A stretch of 64,000 bases of DNA from assembly GCA_963969395.1 (NCBI GenBank), contig OZ017800.1:11812479-11876478 (forward strand), written 5' to 3'. The DNA is from Pseudoscleropodium purum. Its lineage: Eukaryota; Streptophyta; Bryopsida; Hypnales; Brachytheciaceae. Positions within the stretch are counted from its first letter, which is position 1. Every line of letters starts with the position of its first letter. Below the pieces are notes generated by a model. That model saw only the letters and a list, made by a program, of their open reading frames with translations, did not search any database and was not told the origin of the DNA. The position numbers and the translations under genes are program-made. Of this stretch, positions 24,848 through 38,140 are shown in pieces.

Positions 24848-24886
24848 TGTTCCCTCAGAGTGTTCCCTCAGAGTGTTCCCTCAGGG
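24848..24886 (+). repeat. 13-bp tandem repeat, three copies
   Basis: TGTTCCCTCAGAG is repeated at 24848-24860 and 24861-24873, then with one change (TGTTCCCTCAGGG) at 24874-24886. Partial units lie on both sides (GTGTTCCCTTGA near 24831, TGTTCGCATG at 24887). It is about 330 bases upstream of the aldolase ATG, so it could be a promoter element or a simple minisatellite. Confidence 0.8.
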
Positions 24887-24889
24887 TGT

Positions 24890-26282
24890 TCGCATGTTTG
24901 GGGACCTTCCTTCCGAGTCTTCCTTGACTGGCTGGTAGTCAAGCAGAAAGGCACATGATTGGAGATCCTTTATGAAAATACTCAAAATAGACCAACCACA
25001 GCCTTGAATTATTTGACCTCCTTCTCGCCGTTAGTAACTGACCCGTAACTTACCAGCAACTGAACTCACGAGAAACTCTCCGTCCGTCCACCATATCAAC
25101 TCCGTCCGTCCAAACCAAACCCACGCACAAGTACGGGACCCTGTTTGCGACATGTGCCTATTTGCGTCCCTTCATGGGTACTATATTTTTGGTACAATAC
25201 TTTGAAGGTTTCTTATGTATACTAACAGCATCACCACCCATCTCGCAAAATGCAGTGGATTTTTGGCTTGCAAAATGTAGAGCCATCTACTTTGCAAGTT
25301 GGGTGAATCTAGTATTGGGAGCTCAGACTTCAAATGAAGTAAAGGCACAATGGAGAAAGTCCGACAACAAGTGCCTCGTAAGTTTGTCTCGTTCAAGGGA
25401 AGTACCGCAACATTTGGAATTTGTTTGTCTCATTCAAGGATGTAGGCCATGAGCAAACCAAGTTCTGGTTGGCAAAACAACACCCTTTTGTTAGCCATCT
25501 CTCAGTTTTGCACGATCGGTGGGGAGTTTTGCTAGCCTCTAATAAAAAGTTGTCCGTTTTGTGGGACGCATGGAGATGCTCTAATGATACATAGTGGTGC
25601 AAATATAGGGTGGCTTTTATTTGTGGCACAAATATGATTTCCTACCTTTGTGTCATTGCCACATTCTAATCAAATAAAAATAATAGTAAATTTTTTAATT
25701 TAACCATTTAATAAAAACTTTGAAATTCAATATCTTTTCTATTGTGAATTCAAATGCCACAAAACAAAGTCTTTTCATCCCTCCTTGCAAAGAACTTTCC
25801 AACAATACAAGAATGTGACCGGGAGACTCATAGTTCTACTGTGACCAATAAATGCACAACCATAACAAGCAATACAAAACAAATAGCCTAATTAAATTAA
25901 TGTATAGATACTTGTGTTGTATCATCATTATGCCTATAGGGTTTTTTTTACACCAAGTTTCTACTATATCAAATTGATTTTAAGTGGTCATTTAACTAGA
26001 ATGTATGTAGGAAAAGTAGTATAATGATGTTATTGTGCATCATATTTTTTTTACTAGCAATAGTAGTTTGAAATCAAATAGATTTGGTGGTGCACAACTA
26101 ACTAGACAAGATGCATTCCAAAATTCCAACTTTGCATGAAGTTGTCAAATGCAAATAGTATTAAGAATTCTATCATATAAGATTTATTTCATTGACCTAA
26201 GTAAGGATTGCTTAGTGCAAATAAAACTATTATTAATCTAGAAAGGTTGTTGAATCCAATTTGTGTCAAATGAAACAATTAT
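24890..26282. other. intergenic flank, no gene seen
   Basis: Moderate GC to about 25.6 kb, then AT-rich. Overlapping frames at 25162-25452 (plus), 25181-25396 and 25393-25629 (minus) are short and carry nothing recognisable. Confidence 0.5.
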
Positions 26283-27001
26283 CCCCTAAATGACCAATCA
26301 ACCATACATGGTTAATATGAAATTTTAGGCTCATTTTTGTATAGGTAGTTAAATTCTTTTGATTGTTTAAAAAAAATTCGGGCATTTTTGAAGGTGAACT
26401 ATTGAAAACCTTTATTTTTCATTGAAAAGGCAAACATTTGATTTTTAAGAGGTCTTTAAAGCAAAATTCCATTAGTGGGAGTGTAAAGCTTGCTAATTTT
26501 ACTTCATATTCCAACTTTGAGCAAAATTTTCCAATTTCACATGATTTGAGATCTAAAAACTTGTATTTATCCATTTGCTTTGAAAATAGTTCCAATGAAA
26601 AGAATAAAGTGTTTTCATGATTTTCACTATTGAAAAATAATATGCAAGTTGTTGATTTGGAGTTATTTGTGATTTATAAAAAATTACATTTCAACAATTG
26701 CAAGGTGGATTGTGTAATGAAGTCGATGACTTTTCATGTGAAATTAAGTTTTTTGAAAGTGCATTTAAGTGTGTGAATACAAATTGTAGTTGTTCATGTC
26801 ACCTCCAATTCCAAAAAACTTTATGTGCAAATTTCTAAAACATTGTAGGAAGAGGCAACGTACTAAAGATAGAAAATTTACATTTCTCTTGTTATAATCT
26901 GTTAGATTTTGAAAAAAAATTTGCTTCATTGGGGATAACTATAAGTCCATGTTTATTTTTCAAAGTCAAAACATGCTTGAAAAGGCTTGAGTATTTAGGG
27001 A
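26283..27001 (+). mobile_element. TTAA-type inverted-repeat element (copy 3)
   Basis: The left end CCCCTAAATGACC starts after TTAT (a likely decayed TTAA, 26279-26282). The right end on the minus strand reads TCCCTAAATACTC and is followed by TTAA (27002-27005). The 719-bp interior is homologous in order to 29566-30354: shared blocks include TATAGGTAGTTAAATTC, TTTTCATTGAAAA, CCAATTTCAC..GATTTGAGATCTAAAA and GTTGTTCAT..CACCTCCAATTCC. There is no coding frame. Confidence 0.6.
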
Positions 27002-27110
27002 TTAACATCATTTGAGTTTCACTATACATAACAAATATTTCTCATTGGTTTATTTTGTTAAAGATCTATTTATAGCCATACCACATTATTATGCTAGGTT
27101 GAAGTCATTT

Positions 27111-27975
27111 GTACAGTAGGGTCTACTTCATTTACAAACTACATATTTGAAACATTCCAATTTTAATTGCAAAGTATAGAAAAAAATTTGAATTTTTTGT
27201 CTTACATAATTAACATCCACTTCTTACACAATTCCAATCAAGCATACCAAATTTCAATTTCAAAAGAGCAAAATTCCATTTTTGGTGAATTTTTGAAGTC
27301 AATTTTCATGGTATTACATAATATTTTATTGAAAACAATTCGTGATGAATTTTTTTATTTCGATTGCATGGATATGTAGGGAACATCCATATATACATCT
27401 TTCATATTAAAAAAACACCCCATTAAGTAACAAAAATATGAGCAAGGAAGAGTTAAATGTGAAGCATCATATGACCAAAATTAGTAAAATACATATCTTT
27501 ACATTTTAACAAGATTTTGCTATTTAACCTTCATATTATAACTAATTTTGTACATTTTAGCATGATGTTACAATTACTTTGCCAAAATCTTGTTAAAATA
27601 TAAAGATATCTATTTGACTAATTTTGGTCATATGACACCTCACATTTATCTCTTCCTTGCTCATATTTCTATTACTTAATGGGGTGTTTTTTTAATATGA
27701 AAGATGTATATATGGATGTTCCCTACATATCCATGCAATTGAATTAAAAAAATTCATCACCAATTGTTTTCAATAAAACATTATGCAATACCATGAAAAT
27801 TGACTTCAAAAATTCACCAAAAATAGAATTTTGCTCTTTTGAAATTGAAACTTGGTATGCTTAATTGGAATTGCATAAAAAATATATAAAAATATGCCAA
27901 TTATACTACACATTGTACAAAAAAATTTGAATGCCTCCAAATGGCAATTTATAAATGAAGTAGACCTTATTGTAC
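27111..27975. repeat. 865-bp palindrome (foldback element)
   Basis: Two inverted arms of about 400 bp face each other across a centre near 27520-27575. The outermost match pairs GTACAGTAGGGTCTACTTCA (from 27111) with the inverse of TGAAGTAGACC..ATTGTAC ending at 27975. Inner arms share ATGGATATGTAGGGAACATC, the inverse of GATGTTCCCTACATATCCAT, and CATATGACCAAAATTAGT. Similarity of the arms is high but not perfect, and no frame is present. It resembles a foldback or MITE-type element; transcripts could form a long hairpin. Confidence 0.8.
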
Positions 27976-29565
27976 TACATGTTGTTTCTACATGAGACCC
28001 TCACTCTAAAGGAGTGGTAAAAAATGTAAGAATCACCATATAGTGTATCGAAACAAATTTTAGAATATCACTAATTGTTAAACCATAATAACTAGATAAT
28101 ATATTTTAATTTTTTTGAGAACTCGGGCAAATTCTATTGATTTAATTATTTGAAATTTTTCTAATATTTTTCCATATAATGAATGCTAATCATTCTAATC
28201 TACATGTAAAGCTTTGTTTCGTGTTGTTTCAATAAATTTTTCACAAGTTATAATTTTTATTTATTTGAATGCCAAAAAGGGCAAGTGAAAGTATACTCTT
28301 AAAAAAGTATTAATTAATTTTATATGATTGTATAGATTGAGAGCTACTTACAAATTTTACACTCAATTCCAAATAATGAGATGGAAGTTAGAAGGCGTTT
28401 TACTTTGAAGGTAGTTAATGTAGAAAAAACATATACAAATAATTTGGGGAATCAATTTCCAAAATTTTCAAGTAAAATAGAACTGAAGGATAATTATTAT
28501 TCACTAGAATATTCTTAGCATTAAACTTAATACTTCTTAGTTTCTTGCAAAAGTTATCAATGATTTAGATTTTTTATTTATTAGATACCACCTTCCACTT
28601 TATAATCTTTTTAAAGTTGAATATGAAAGTTTTCTTTAGTTAGTTTTTTTCCATATATTTTCAACCCATGTGGGACATATTGACTAAAGCGCATAAGCTA
28701 TGAGACATACATGTTGAAATATCACACTTTATCTTTCTAAAAATTCCAACACAAGTGTATATTATATATAGTGTAGAACATCATAGTATAAATCAAATAT
28801 CCATGCAATCCTATATTTAGAAACATAAAAGACCATGGTTATAGACCCAAAGCTCAAATTGCAATAGAATGTTAAATTAGGAATATTTTAAGATTTTGGA
28901 TTAGACCAAAAATCGACATTGTAAGATTTATTTCATTGCTATCGTTTAGATCAAATTCTAAAAATATAATTCTTGTGGCTAAGATCAAGAGCTAGTAGGT
29001 AGACATTGCAAAATACACTAGGAAAGGTAGATTAGGATTCTTTAAACTTACCAAGATATGGTGCAAGGCAACATATAGTAGATGGACTCTTGCTCTCTTC
29101 CATCCCCGTGATAGGTATAATGACTCCTTGGCCTAGATAGTCATCCTCTAGCATTTGTGGATTTAGTACATTATTTTGTAGAAAAACTCAATAGTTCCTC
29201 AACAACGTGCATTCCACCACCAAGCTCTACATGCACTTAAGTAAAACCATTTATTTTTTAGTGAGAATAAACTCTATTTGACTATATGTCAAAATCTTTA
29301 TAGTTGCTTCAATGTCTCAAGGTTAATGTATAAAATAGACAAGCCTATTACCATGCAAACTAGCAATTTGAATATCTTGGGGCCAATTCCAAAAGGGGCA
29401 CATATTTTTTAGAGGTCACACTTCTTTCACAAATCAAACTGAAGTGAAATTGTAATTTCTATAAAATTCTAAAGCGGTTTGCCACAAAACCATTTATAGA
29501 GTGGAGACATGAACATCCTAAAAGAAAATCCATAATAGCTCTCCTATATATCCAATGGTACTTAA
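27976..29565. other. AT-rich intergenic tract
   Basis: No gene, RNA or clear element boundary is seen between the palindrome and the next TTAA-flanked element. Confidence 0.5.
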
Positions 29566-30354
29566 CCCCTAATTGCCTAATAGACCATATATGGTCAATC
29601 TAAAAATTTATGCTTACTTTAGTATAGGTAGTTAAATTCCTTTGACTATTTTAAGAAATTTTATGAGTAGTAATGATGGTTAACTATTAGAAGCTTTTAT
29701 TTTTCATTGAAAAAGGAAAATATTTGAATTTTGAGAGGTCCTCAAAGATATATATGTCCATTAATGGAAGAATAAAGCTTGCAAATTTTAATTGATTTCT
29801 CAACTTTGAGCAAAGCTTGCCAATTTCACTTGATTTGAGATCTAAAATATTTTACTTATCCATTTGTTTTGAAAATGATTCCAATAGAAAGCATCAAGTG
29901 ATTTTATAATTTTCACCTTTGAAAATTTAAATATGCAAATGTTGATTTGGAATTATTTATGATTTCTATTTATAAAAAAATGCATTCAATTAACAATTTA
30001 CAAGGTGGATTGTATAATGAATATGATAGCTCTTTATTTGAATTTAAGGTTTTTAGAAGTACATTTTAGTATGCCAATACAATTTTTAGTTGTTCATATC
30101 ACCTCCAATTCCCAAAACTCTTATATTTAAAGTTTTGAAGCATTGTCAAGAGGGGCATATTAAAAATAGGATACATACATTTAAAAAAATTATAATCTCA
30201 CAACTCCTATGCAATTTCACACTCAAAATTGTTATGTATACTAATATACAAGCTCTTTAAACATCTCTATAATTTTCTATCTTAAAACAATTTACTTCAT
30301 TGAAAATTTACTTCATAGAAAAAACACACTTAAAAAAGCTTAGGTACTTTGGTA
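29566..30354 (+). mobile_element. TTAA-flanked element (copy 4), relative of copy 3
   Basis: Flanked by TTAA at 29562-29565 and 30355-30358. The left end reads CCCCTAATTGCCTAA; the right end is more decayed (minus strand TACCAAAGTACCTAAG). Its interior is collinear with 26283-27001 in the same orientation, so both descend from one element. There is no coding frame. Confidence 0.6.
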
Positions 30355-30358
30355 TTAA

Positions 30359-31183
30359 ATACACACCATTGAAAAGATTGACACTTTATACCTTATTGGC
30401 ATTAATGCAATGATTTTTTCTAAAAATGAACAAATTTAGATGATTTTTTGGATATAATTGGGGCCAAAAGTAGGATGATAGAATTCAACATCAAACAAAA
30501 ATGAGCTTCGCAATCTCACATACCATACATAAATTGAAATAATGCCCAATAGAATCCAAAAACCTCAATGACTTCATTTGTTGCAAAGGCAAAAATCCAT
30601 ACCTTGAGTTATGATGTTTGTTTTATTTGTTACACTGAGATCCCCCAGTTTCTTGGTACCATCAGAAAGCTCTCATGGCATTTGAACCTGGGGTGTGAAA
30701 GATATGGATTCTCGAAACTTTTATGAATTAAAAAATTAAAAAATTAAAAACATACTTTTCCTTACATTTTGGCTGTGGCAACGGCACAGGAAACACTGGT
30801 CTTCACTGGTATATTCACTGATATTTCCAAACACAGACGAATTTCCAAACAGAGAAGTGATTAGAACTCCAGAAACGTTGAACGAAAGACTCCAAACGGA
30901 AAGGCTACAGTAGACAATTTCCCACGGCGTCCAGCCTCAAAACAATGAGAGCGAACAGATGTTGTGAAAGGTAAATACTAAAACCCATGCAACTGAGTTG
31001 ACTCTTCAGCCCTCTACTTCCACTACTGGCGTATCCTCCTGTGACAATCAATTTCAACTAGCAATTTACTCACATATCACAATCTAAAGACATATGTACG
31101 AGTATCCAAGATTCAACGGACATCCTTGCTTAACTCTACCAAGAATGATGATATCTGTAAAATATCAGACAAACGACAACCTA
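30359..31183 (-). other. flank and probable 3' UTR of SEC31
   Basis: From about 30.8 kb to the SEC31 stop the composition is gene-like; below 30.8 kb it is AT-rich. No conserved frame is present. The transcript end is not determined. Confidence 0.4.
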
Positions 31184-34100
31184 TTATCTCATGGTTTGGC
31201 GCAGTTTAATCATACGCTTCAGAGCAGCTAGCCAAAAGCCACATTCATCCCAATCACTCGTCGTCAAAGCCACCTGGAGAGTCAAAAAAAGTTAATCAGT
31301 TCCAGCTGCTCATTACTTTCTTGCACTGCAGACTCACACCACGAAGACTGACAAAGGGAATTTCAGAACTCAGGAAACGGCGGCACCTCGAAAATTAGGT
31401 GATTAGGGTGTCAGCAACATGCAGGAATATAATCTTTACACAATTCTACTGTAGATATATGCACCTGTATTTGCATCGCAGTGGCGTAGTCGCCGGCGCT
31501 TATTGCCTGGCAAAGCTGACCAAGCTTCGCAGATGCATTGGCTGACAAGTCCGCCGAGTTCAACTTCACAAAGAGTGCCCCCAACTTCCTGGAGTTATCC
31601 TCAATCTCTCGCTTCTTTGCAGGTGGTGCCTTGGGTCCTCCCAAGAATGACGACGTCTCATCAAACAGTCTCGTCAAGGTGGACACAACAGGCTTCAACT
31701 CAGCTGAAAGGCAAAATCAAAGACATGTATTAGGGGAATCGGCGCCCAGAGCTGATCTTACAGTCAACTGTCTCAATTCTATGACAATTACGACAAACCA
31801 AGAGTACACAGAATATGAGATGAAAGACTTTACTCACCTGCAACATTTGAGGTATCGGCAGTTTGTACCGTAGCAGCTGGTGTGAAGGATGGAGCAGAGG
31901 TGTTGCTGGCAGCATGGGGACTAGGAGGTTCTTGCGGAACTGCTTGCTGTTGTCCAGGGGTGGAAACAGGCATGAAGCCAGATGACGGAACTGGGGGCAT
32001 GCTTGAAAGTGCTGAGTTCGGCATCATGACACCAGGCTGCATGGTAGTCGGAGTTGTAAGCGCTGGTTGCATGGGCTGATGTGGATTAGTACTAGGATAA
32101 CTAGAGACTGGAGTGGGTACCATAAAAGTAGGCTGCTGCGTATTCATATTCGTGTATGATTGTCTTGTTGTCCCCTGCTTAGCGAAGAACCGACATGCAA
32201 AAACAATAAAACAAGATTAGATGTGTCCATACTTAGGTAAACTATGCAAGCGAAGATATCCACATTATGTTCACAAGTGCTCACACCGATTCTCATCTCC
32301 ACGTTTCAAGATCCTGAGATTCGGAAGACCAACAAACCTGGAAAGATGAAGGAGGGGGCGCAGCATAAGGTTGATAAGATGGGAATGTGGTTGGTGTTGG
32401 TGTTGGAGTGAAGCTCGAAACCTGTGTCGGAGGAGTTGGAACAAACGCCTGAGTTGGTGGACTAGGAGCTGGATAATTTGGCTGCATCAATCAGGGTGTC
32501 AGAAGATTCTGACCGTACCGAACCCCAAGACAGCTCAAATCTGATATCATACGGTAGTACAGTAGAAGAAACTCAATCATGAAATACCTGATCGGAAGGA
32601 AGCATGGAACCCATAACGTTGTCACTCAAAGAAAACATGAAGACGGCTAGCAAAAATAAACGATATCGCGAAGTGCTAGAACAAACTAGACTAAGTTCAA
32701 CAAAGACAGGGAGTCCACACAGCAAAGACCTGCTGAGGCTGATTGTACTGAATTGGTGGAACAGATTGATTCGGAAACAAACTTTCCATTGGCTGCACTG
32801 GTGGGAGACTGTTGCCATAAGACGGTGAACCAGTGGGCTCACGGTGATATGGATCCTGCTGCAATGTAGAAAAAAACAGCTAAACATCAGCAACACAAAC
32901 AGAATCTAACTCAAACCGCATTGTTCAATCAACTATCGTAATTGACTTCCACAGCACACAGGAAAACTTCACGAGCCAACTTTAGATTCGTACTGACCGG
33001 ATAATAGGATGCCTGCGGAACTGTAGTGCTATAGTGCTGTACTGTCGCTGATGGTTGATCTGTTTGATACGTCTTGGGTTCCGCATATGCAGGTGCATTC
33101 GACTTAACCGTAGCTACTATACAAGAAAGGACACAAATCAGTGTGACTAATTTATTCATACCAGAGCTCTTCCAGTTAGAAAACTCAGAAAATGATGATG
33201 AATACAACTACTGAATACTTAGTAGCGAAGAGAAAACAAGATGATCATTCTTAGCGTCAAGTTGCAGCTACCCCGACAGTTAGCTACAGTATAATTCAGC
33301 TCCTAAACTATCAAAAAATAAGCCGTTTAAATGAAGATACCTTGACCACTGCGAGATATGCGCTCCCGCAAAGCTACCAACTCTGAGGACGAATCATCCG
33401 ATGGAACAAGTTTAATGTATTCAAGGGCGGTAGATAGAAGCCCTTGGCTTGCCAGGAGCTCTGCATAGAAACAAACCAATCCGGCCAAAGATGGGCTGAC
33501 CTGTTTTGTGCCAGTCGCCAGTCCTAAAATAACAGACTTCTCCATTATGTCCTGCATTCACAACACATTCAGTCGTAATGCATAGAACACATTGATGAAG
33601 ATATCTGATGATATTGATAATATTGATAATGATATGGTGATACTGAAGGTATAGAGATAAGGTAACTCAGCAGAAAAGCAGAAATTTCCATTTGCCTACC
33701 TGGAGCACATCCACAAATTCGGGTCCACCCTTTTTGGATTTCAATGTTCTTGACCAGATATCCACCGTTCTCTCAATGTTACCAGCACATATATAACAAA
33801 GTGTAGCTGCTTGAATATTATGTTTAGCATCAAGACGAGCTCCCAAGGCATCACAAAGAGTAGCCCAATCCTCACTGCGTCCATACTGAATACAAAATCA
33901 CATTTCAAACCAGTTATAATATAAATTGGACACGAAAATCAGGATACAGCATATCCCAGAGAAGCAAATCGTGAGGATCGAGACAATAAGGAAAGGACAG
34001 TGGGACCAAAAGCGAACGAAAGGTCAATCACTTGACATAGCAAACGCATGTAAAGAGGAGGATGTCTCAAGAATCACATACAGTGCAAATCAATGCCAGG

Positions 34101-37100
34101 GTTTCTTTCCAGAGTTTCAGAGGCCGGCTCTCTACCAACCCCTGCAAGTCGTTATTCACCACCGCCGAAACGACCTGTAAACATTCAAGATTCCACAGAA
34201 GATTAAGAGTTAGTCAAGGCTGAGTACTGCACGATTTAATACAAACACGCTGTCATTACAAACAAGTTCAGATTTTCCCATCTAAATACCATACAATAAA
34301 ACAACCACAGTTAAAATGATGGTACCTTCAAATAGGGGCGTTTCGATCCTCGGAAATATTCCTGCTGCGTCTTCTCCCAAAGAGCGGTACCACTAACTGC
34401 AGCCATGACAAGCGCATCTGCCACACGACCTGCCGCAAGACAAATATTTACAGCTCCTTCGTAGTCACCTGCCACTAAAGCACGTTGGATTGCTTCATCG
34501 GTTTCGTTATCACCCTCATCCTTAGCATCTTCACTAATGGGCTCAGTATTAACAGCCTCAGTTTCAGCTTCTGCATTATCCCCTATGTCATCGGTTACCA
34601 AAGAAGGGTTCGGTTCAGTAGGTGTTTGCGGAGTATCAAGCCTGTCAAAAAAGTCTTCTCCGTCATCTGCACCATCCAGTATGTCATCTTCAACTGAAAT
34701 CACAGGTGCAGGTTTTGTCTCTTCCACAGGACTGGACTCCGTCAAACCCAAATTTGTGAGTTCTTCAGCGATAGGATTATCCTCTTGGTCGTCTGTTTTT
34801 TCCTGCTCTAATGCTGCGAAGCCAAAATGATTCAACAGCTGTTTCCTAGCCTCCTCATCAAACATGATCTTAAGAAAGCTCCATGTTTCCGCATCTTCTT
34901 CTGACCTGCATGGTAATGCCGCACATGAAACTAAATGAATTGAACCACTTTTGTACAACCTAACGGCTCAAAATGCTTCACGAATCGGACGGGACGAGAC
35001 TATACAGGCATCACCAGAGGTACAACTTACCTTGCCGCAGAGGCCTTCGACTCGCAAAAATTGCGTAATGCTGATCTTTCACCTCCAGCAATGGCTTCTT
35101 CAAACTCTGTGGATCGTTTGACAAGGCCTTCCTCTGTAAGTAGATGTTGAATGCGGATCTGGTAAACAAACAATAGTAGAGTTAATTCATTTTTCATATA
35201 TGCATAAATAAAATAAAAGTCATCATCTTCAGCACGTTGCTTAAATATCATTGAAAAAGAAGATCAACTCTACTGTAGATTCCTCGTACCTCTGATCCTA
35301 CCGCAGTAGCCCCTGGGGTGGATTTCTTGGGTGCAAAGGACACAAGTGTTCCTCCAAATCCGAAAGTTGCACCCACAGGTCGTTTCAACCACTTTGGCGC
35401 CTTCCTCAGAGCTACATATATACCAGAAAGATTAGAAAAAAAGTCACCCGCAGGAGACCAAAGATACTTCCCTTACCTACAATTATTTAGCCAATTTGGG
35501 CTTCAATAGACAGAAAAGTTGGAACTGCTATCTACCGAAACACACCTGTAGAGTAATCCTTTCCACCAACAGCTCCACCAAAATATGAGTCCTGAGAAGG
35601 TGATGACCTGCTGCAAGCCTGCACAAAAAAGAGCATTACACAAGGATTAAAACGCAAATATTGCTTGACGAAGAAGTGAAGTGAGAAGGCAAAGCGCAGG
35701 AAAAGCTCTCATGCCCTACCTCGATGTTGTAGATACCAATTTTCCCATCATACGATGAGGTTGACAAAACTCCTGGAGTTCCAGGTGACCACTGAACATC
35801 GAAGTTCCAGTTGTTCCCAGGAGGAACTTCACAAAGAACCTGCCAATGCATTAAGAGTGCTCAGTAAACCATCATTCAATAATTACACCGTATACTACCT
35901 TAAACGCGCTCCTCTTACGATGGCATTTTAGTACTAAAATTAGGCACGTCGCACAATAGTCGCAGAACATACTTGGACCTCAAATATTTAGCTAGTAAAA
36001 CCTATGAACCACTAGACCAAAACTAATAAGGAATAGACTTATCCAATACCTCTCCAGAACCAGTGTCCCAACACAATGTCTGATTGTCTTTAGAGCATGT
36101 CAACAACAGAGAGCTGTCACATGGACACCAAGCCATTGCGAGCACTCCTGCGAATAAATGGCCAGCCGTTAGCATTTTCAGCAAGACATGCAGATATTGT
36201 CTGCAACACGCACATACAACCAAACGCACGAGATACTCCTACTCTAAGGCAAGGAAATTACCTTTAGTGTGACCTACAAGTTCCTTGATAGGAGAAACTG
36301 AATTCCGTAAGTCCCAGACCTGAGCACGTCACAGACAATTTTGTAAGACATGTGAAACAAATACAATGACCTCGAATATGTGTAAGGTTAAGGTGCTGAG
36401 ACGGAGGTTTTGACCTGCAGAGAAGGCGAACGATCGTCATCAGAAGCTACGATCAATTGCGTAGCAACTTCTGGATTCCACTGCAATGTAGAACAACGTC
36501 GGCGACTAGTAGGGTCCGTAAAACTGTAGCACAAACAAACAACTTAATTCAACATAAAATAAAAGAATGTAGAAGTACACCCTATCCACTACAGACGAAC
36601 AAAACACTGCGCGCAAGAATTAGGTACCTGATCACCGGCTTCGCACGCCGCAGATCCCAGACAACTATCAACCAACCAGCCCAAATCCAAATTTAGAACA
36701 TTATCAACAGAGTCCAAATTGGTACGCATCCACATCTATTCTTGCATTGAACATCATTTCATCAGTGAAGTACAGATTTAATCAACTGACCAGAGGTTCC
36801 ACTGTAGGAGGTCGAAGCGACAATCGGTTGCACCTTCCGATTCCAAGAGACGTAGCTAATTTCACCATCAAAGGTACTCTGCACATGGGAACTGAACTTA
36901 GAATGAAGTCTCATCATTCTGAAAAAGACCTAAAATCTAAACAGGGAGAGGTTAACCTTCACGCACCTTCAGAGCAGGGAAGGTAGATGCGGCAGACGGA
37001 GTCGTCAAGTCCCATACAAGCAGCTCCCCGTCCTCACCTCCAGAGGCTAAAATATTCGGACTCAATGTACTAAACTCCAATCCCCACACCTTCAGAGGTT

Positions 37101-37688
37101 TTCAACACACGATAAAATGACGTTAGTTGCACTTCAAAAAGAAGCAGATCCCAGACAGTAACGATGTCCACCAAAATCAGGGTAATAATGCTCCACTCAC
37201 ATTGCCCTTGTGTGCTTGAGGATTTTTGTACACTGCAGCAACCTCCTGTTCAGCTGGATCCTCACTGCCATAAAAAAGAAGCCTAAGACGTCAGCACAGG
37301 CCAATACCGCGAGGGTTGAACAATAAGTCCCTTTCTAAACCCGAGATTGCAAATGTGACCTAGTTACGGACCTGAGGAGTTTATGAGGGTTCCAAAAATG
37401 AAGTGAGCCATCGGCAAGTCCACCCGCGATCACACCGTACGGAAATTCCTCCGCCGACCCGGCTCCAACATTACTCCACGACAGGCGATTGAAGCGCTCC
37501 GGCACGCTGGCCGAGCTCAGCACCGGCATGTCTAAATCCGAGTTCGCGAAATCCAACTTGAGCAACTCCAGGTGCGCGGAAGAGCTGAAGCTGGGATCGA
37601 TGGCGCCCGCCATCGTCCCCACGGCCATCACCTGCGCCATCGGCGCAAATGCGACCGTGGCCGACCTCTGGATGGATTTCAACGCCAT
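31184..37688 (-). CDS. SEC31: COPII outer-coat subunit SEC31
   Basis: Twenty-two exons join in phase with GT-AG introns: 37372-37688, 37201-37264, 36967-37089, 36791-36878, 36628-36664, 36415-36523, 36262-36319, 36050-36147, 35720-35839, 35546-35618, 35290-35411, 35031-35158, 34326-34905, 34082-34174, 33700-33885, 33341-33551, 32998-33116, 32730-32858, 32338-32481, 31838-32174, 31465-31703 and 31184-31273. The total is 3465 nt and 1154 residues, close to plant SEC31. Residues 1 to about 340 form a WD40 propeller ([31 protein letters not shown]). About 450-590 is an acidic linker, about 590-800 the helical ACE1-like solenoid ([27 protein letters not shown]), about 803-1045 a Pro/Gln-rich segment, and 1046-1154 the C-terminal helical domain ending in a [18 protein letters not shown] motif. 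With SEC13 it forms the outer cage of ER export vesicles. No lesion is visible. Confidence 0.96.
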
Positions 37689-37720
37689 TTTTGGTGCTGT
37701 CCCGGTGCCGATCCGGGCAT
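37679..37720 (-). promoter_or_regulatory. short uORF overlapping the SEC31 start
   Basis: An ATG at 37720-37718 opens a 13-codon frame ending in TGA at 37681-37679. It runs past the main ATG (37688) in another frame. If the transcript starts upstream, initiation here would bypass the SEC31 start, which could lower or tune translation. Whether the leader includes it is unknown. Confidence 0.45.
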
Positions 37721-38136
37721 AAGACTACCGAACTCAAACCTACAAATGGCACTCCTTCTCTCTCGCTTCGATGCTTGCTGTAACCCTAGCTCAGACGCGT
37801 GCGTCCCCTCTCACAAGGCAAAAACCTCACGATCTACCTGACAGGAAGCGAAACCTATACACAAGAGAACTCGTCGCAAGCTTTGCGCAATGCGACGACG
37901 GGGCTTCTTCCTTGGGACTGGAGAGGGAAGGGTGACGAACGAGGGACTATTTTTTCGTTCGTGGAGATGGACGAAGGAGACGGACACCTGGGCACGTTCA
38001 TTCGTTCGTCACGAGAGAGTCCTTATGGGTTCCTACACGTGCAGATCCTTCTCCAAAATTGGCGATCTGGGAAAAAACATTGTAAAGTATTATTTAGAAG
38101 AATATTTTGTATAGTGGGAGGTCCCCTTCCACTATA
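37689..38136 (-). other. SEC31 leader and promoter region
   Basis: About 200-350 bases of GC-rich leader-like sequence lie upstream of the ATG, then AT-rich DNA begins just before the TTAA-flanked element at 38141. No convincing TATA box was found. The overlapping plus-strand frames (37799-38140, 37890-38114) are judged to be chance. Confidence 0.4.
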
Positions 38137-38140
38137 TTAA

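Noticed and set aside
32589..32660. Possible extra SEC31 exon ending in a CAG|GTATTT donor
   Set aside because: Every available acceptor upstream gives a phase that does not fit the flanking exons. Exons 18 and 19 join in frame without it.
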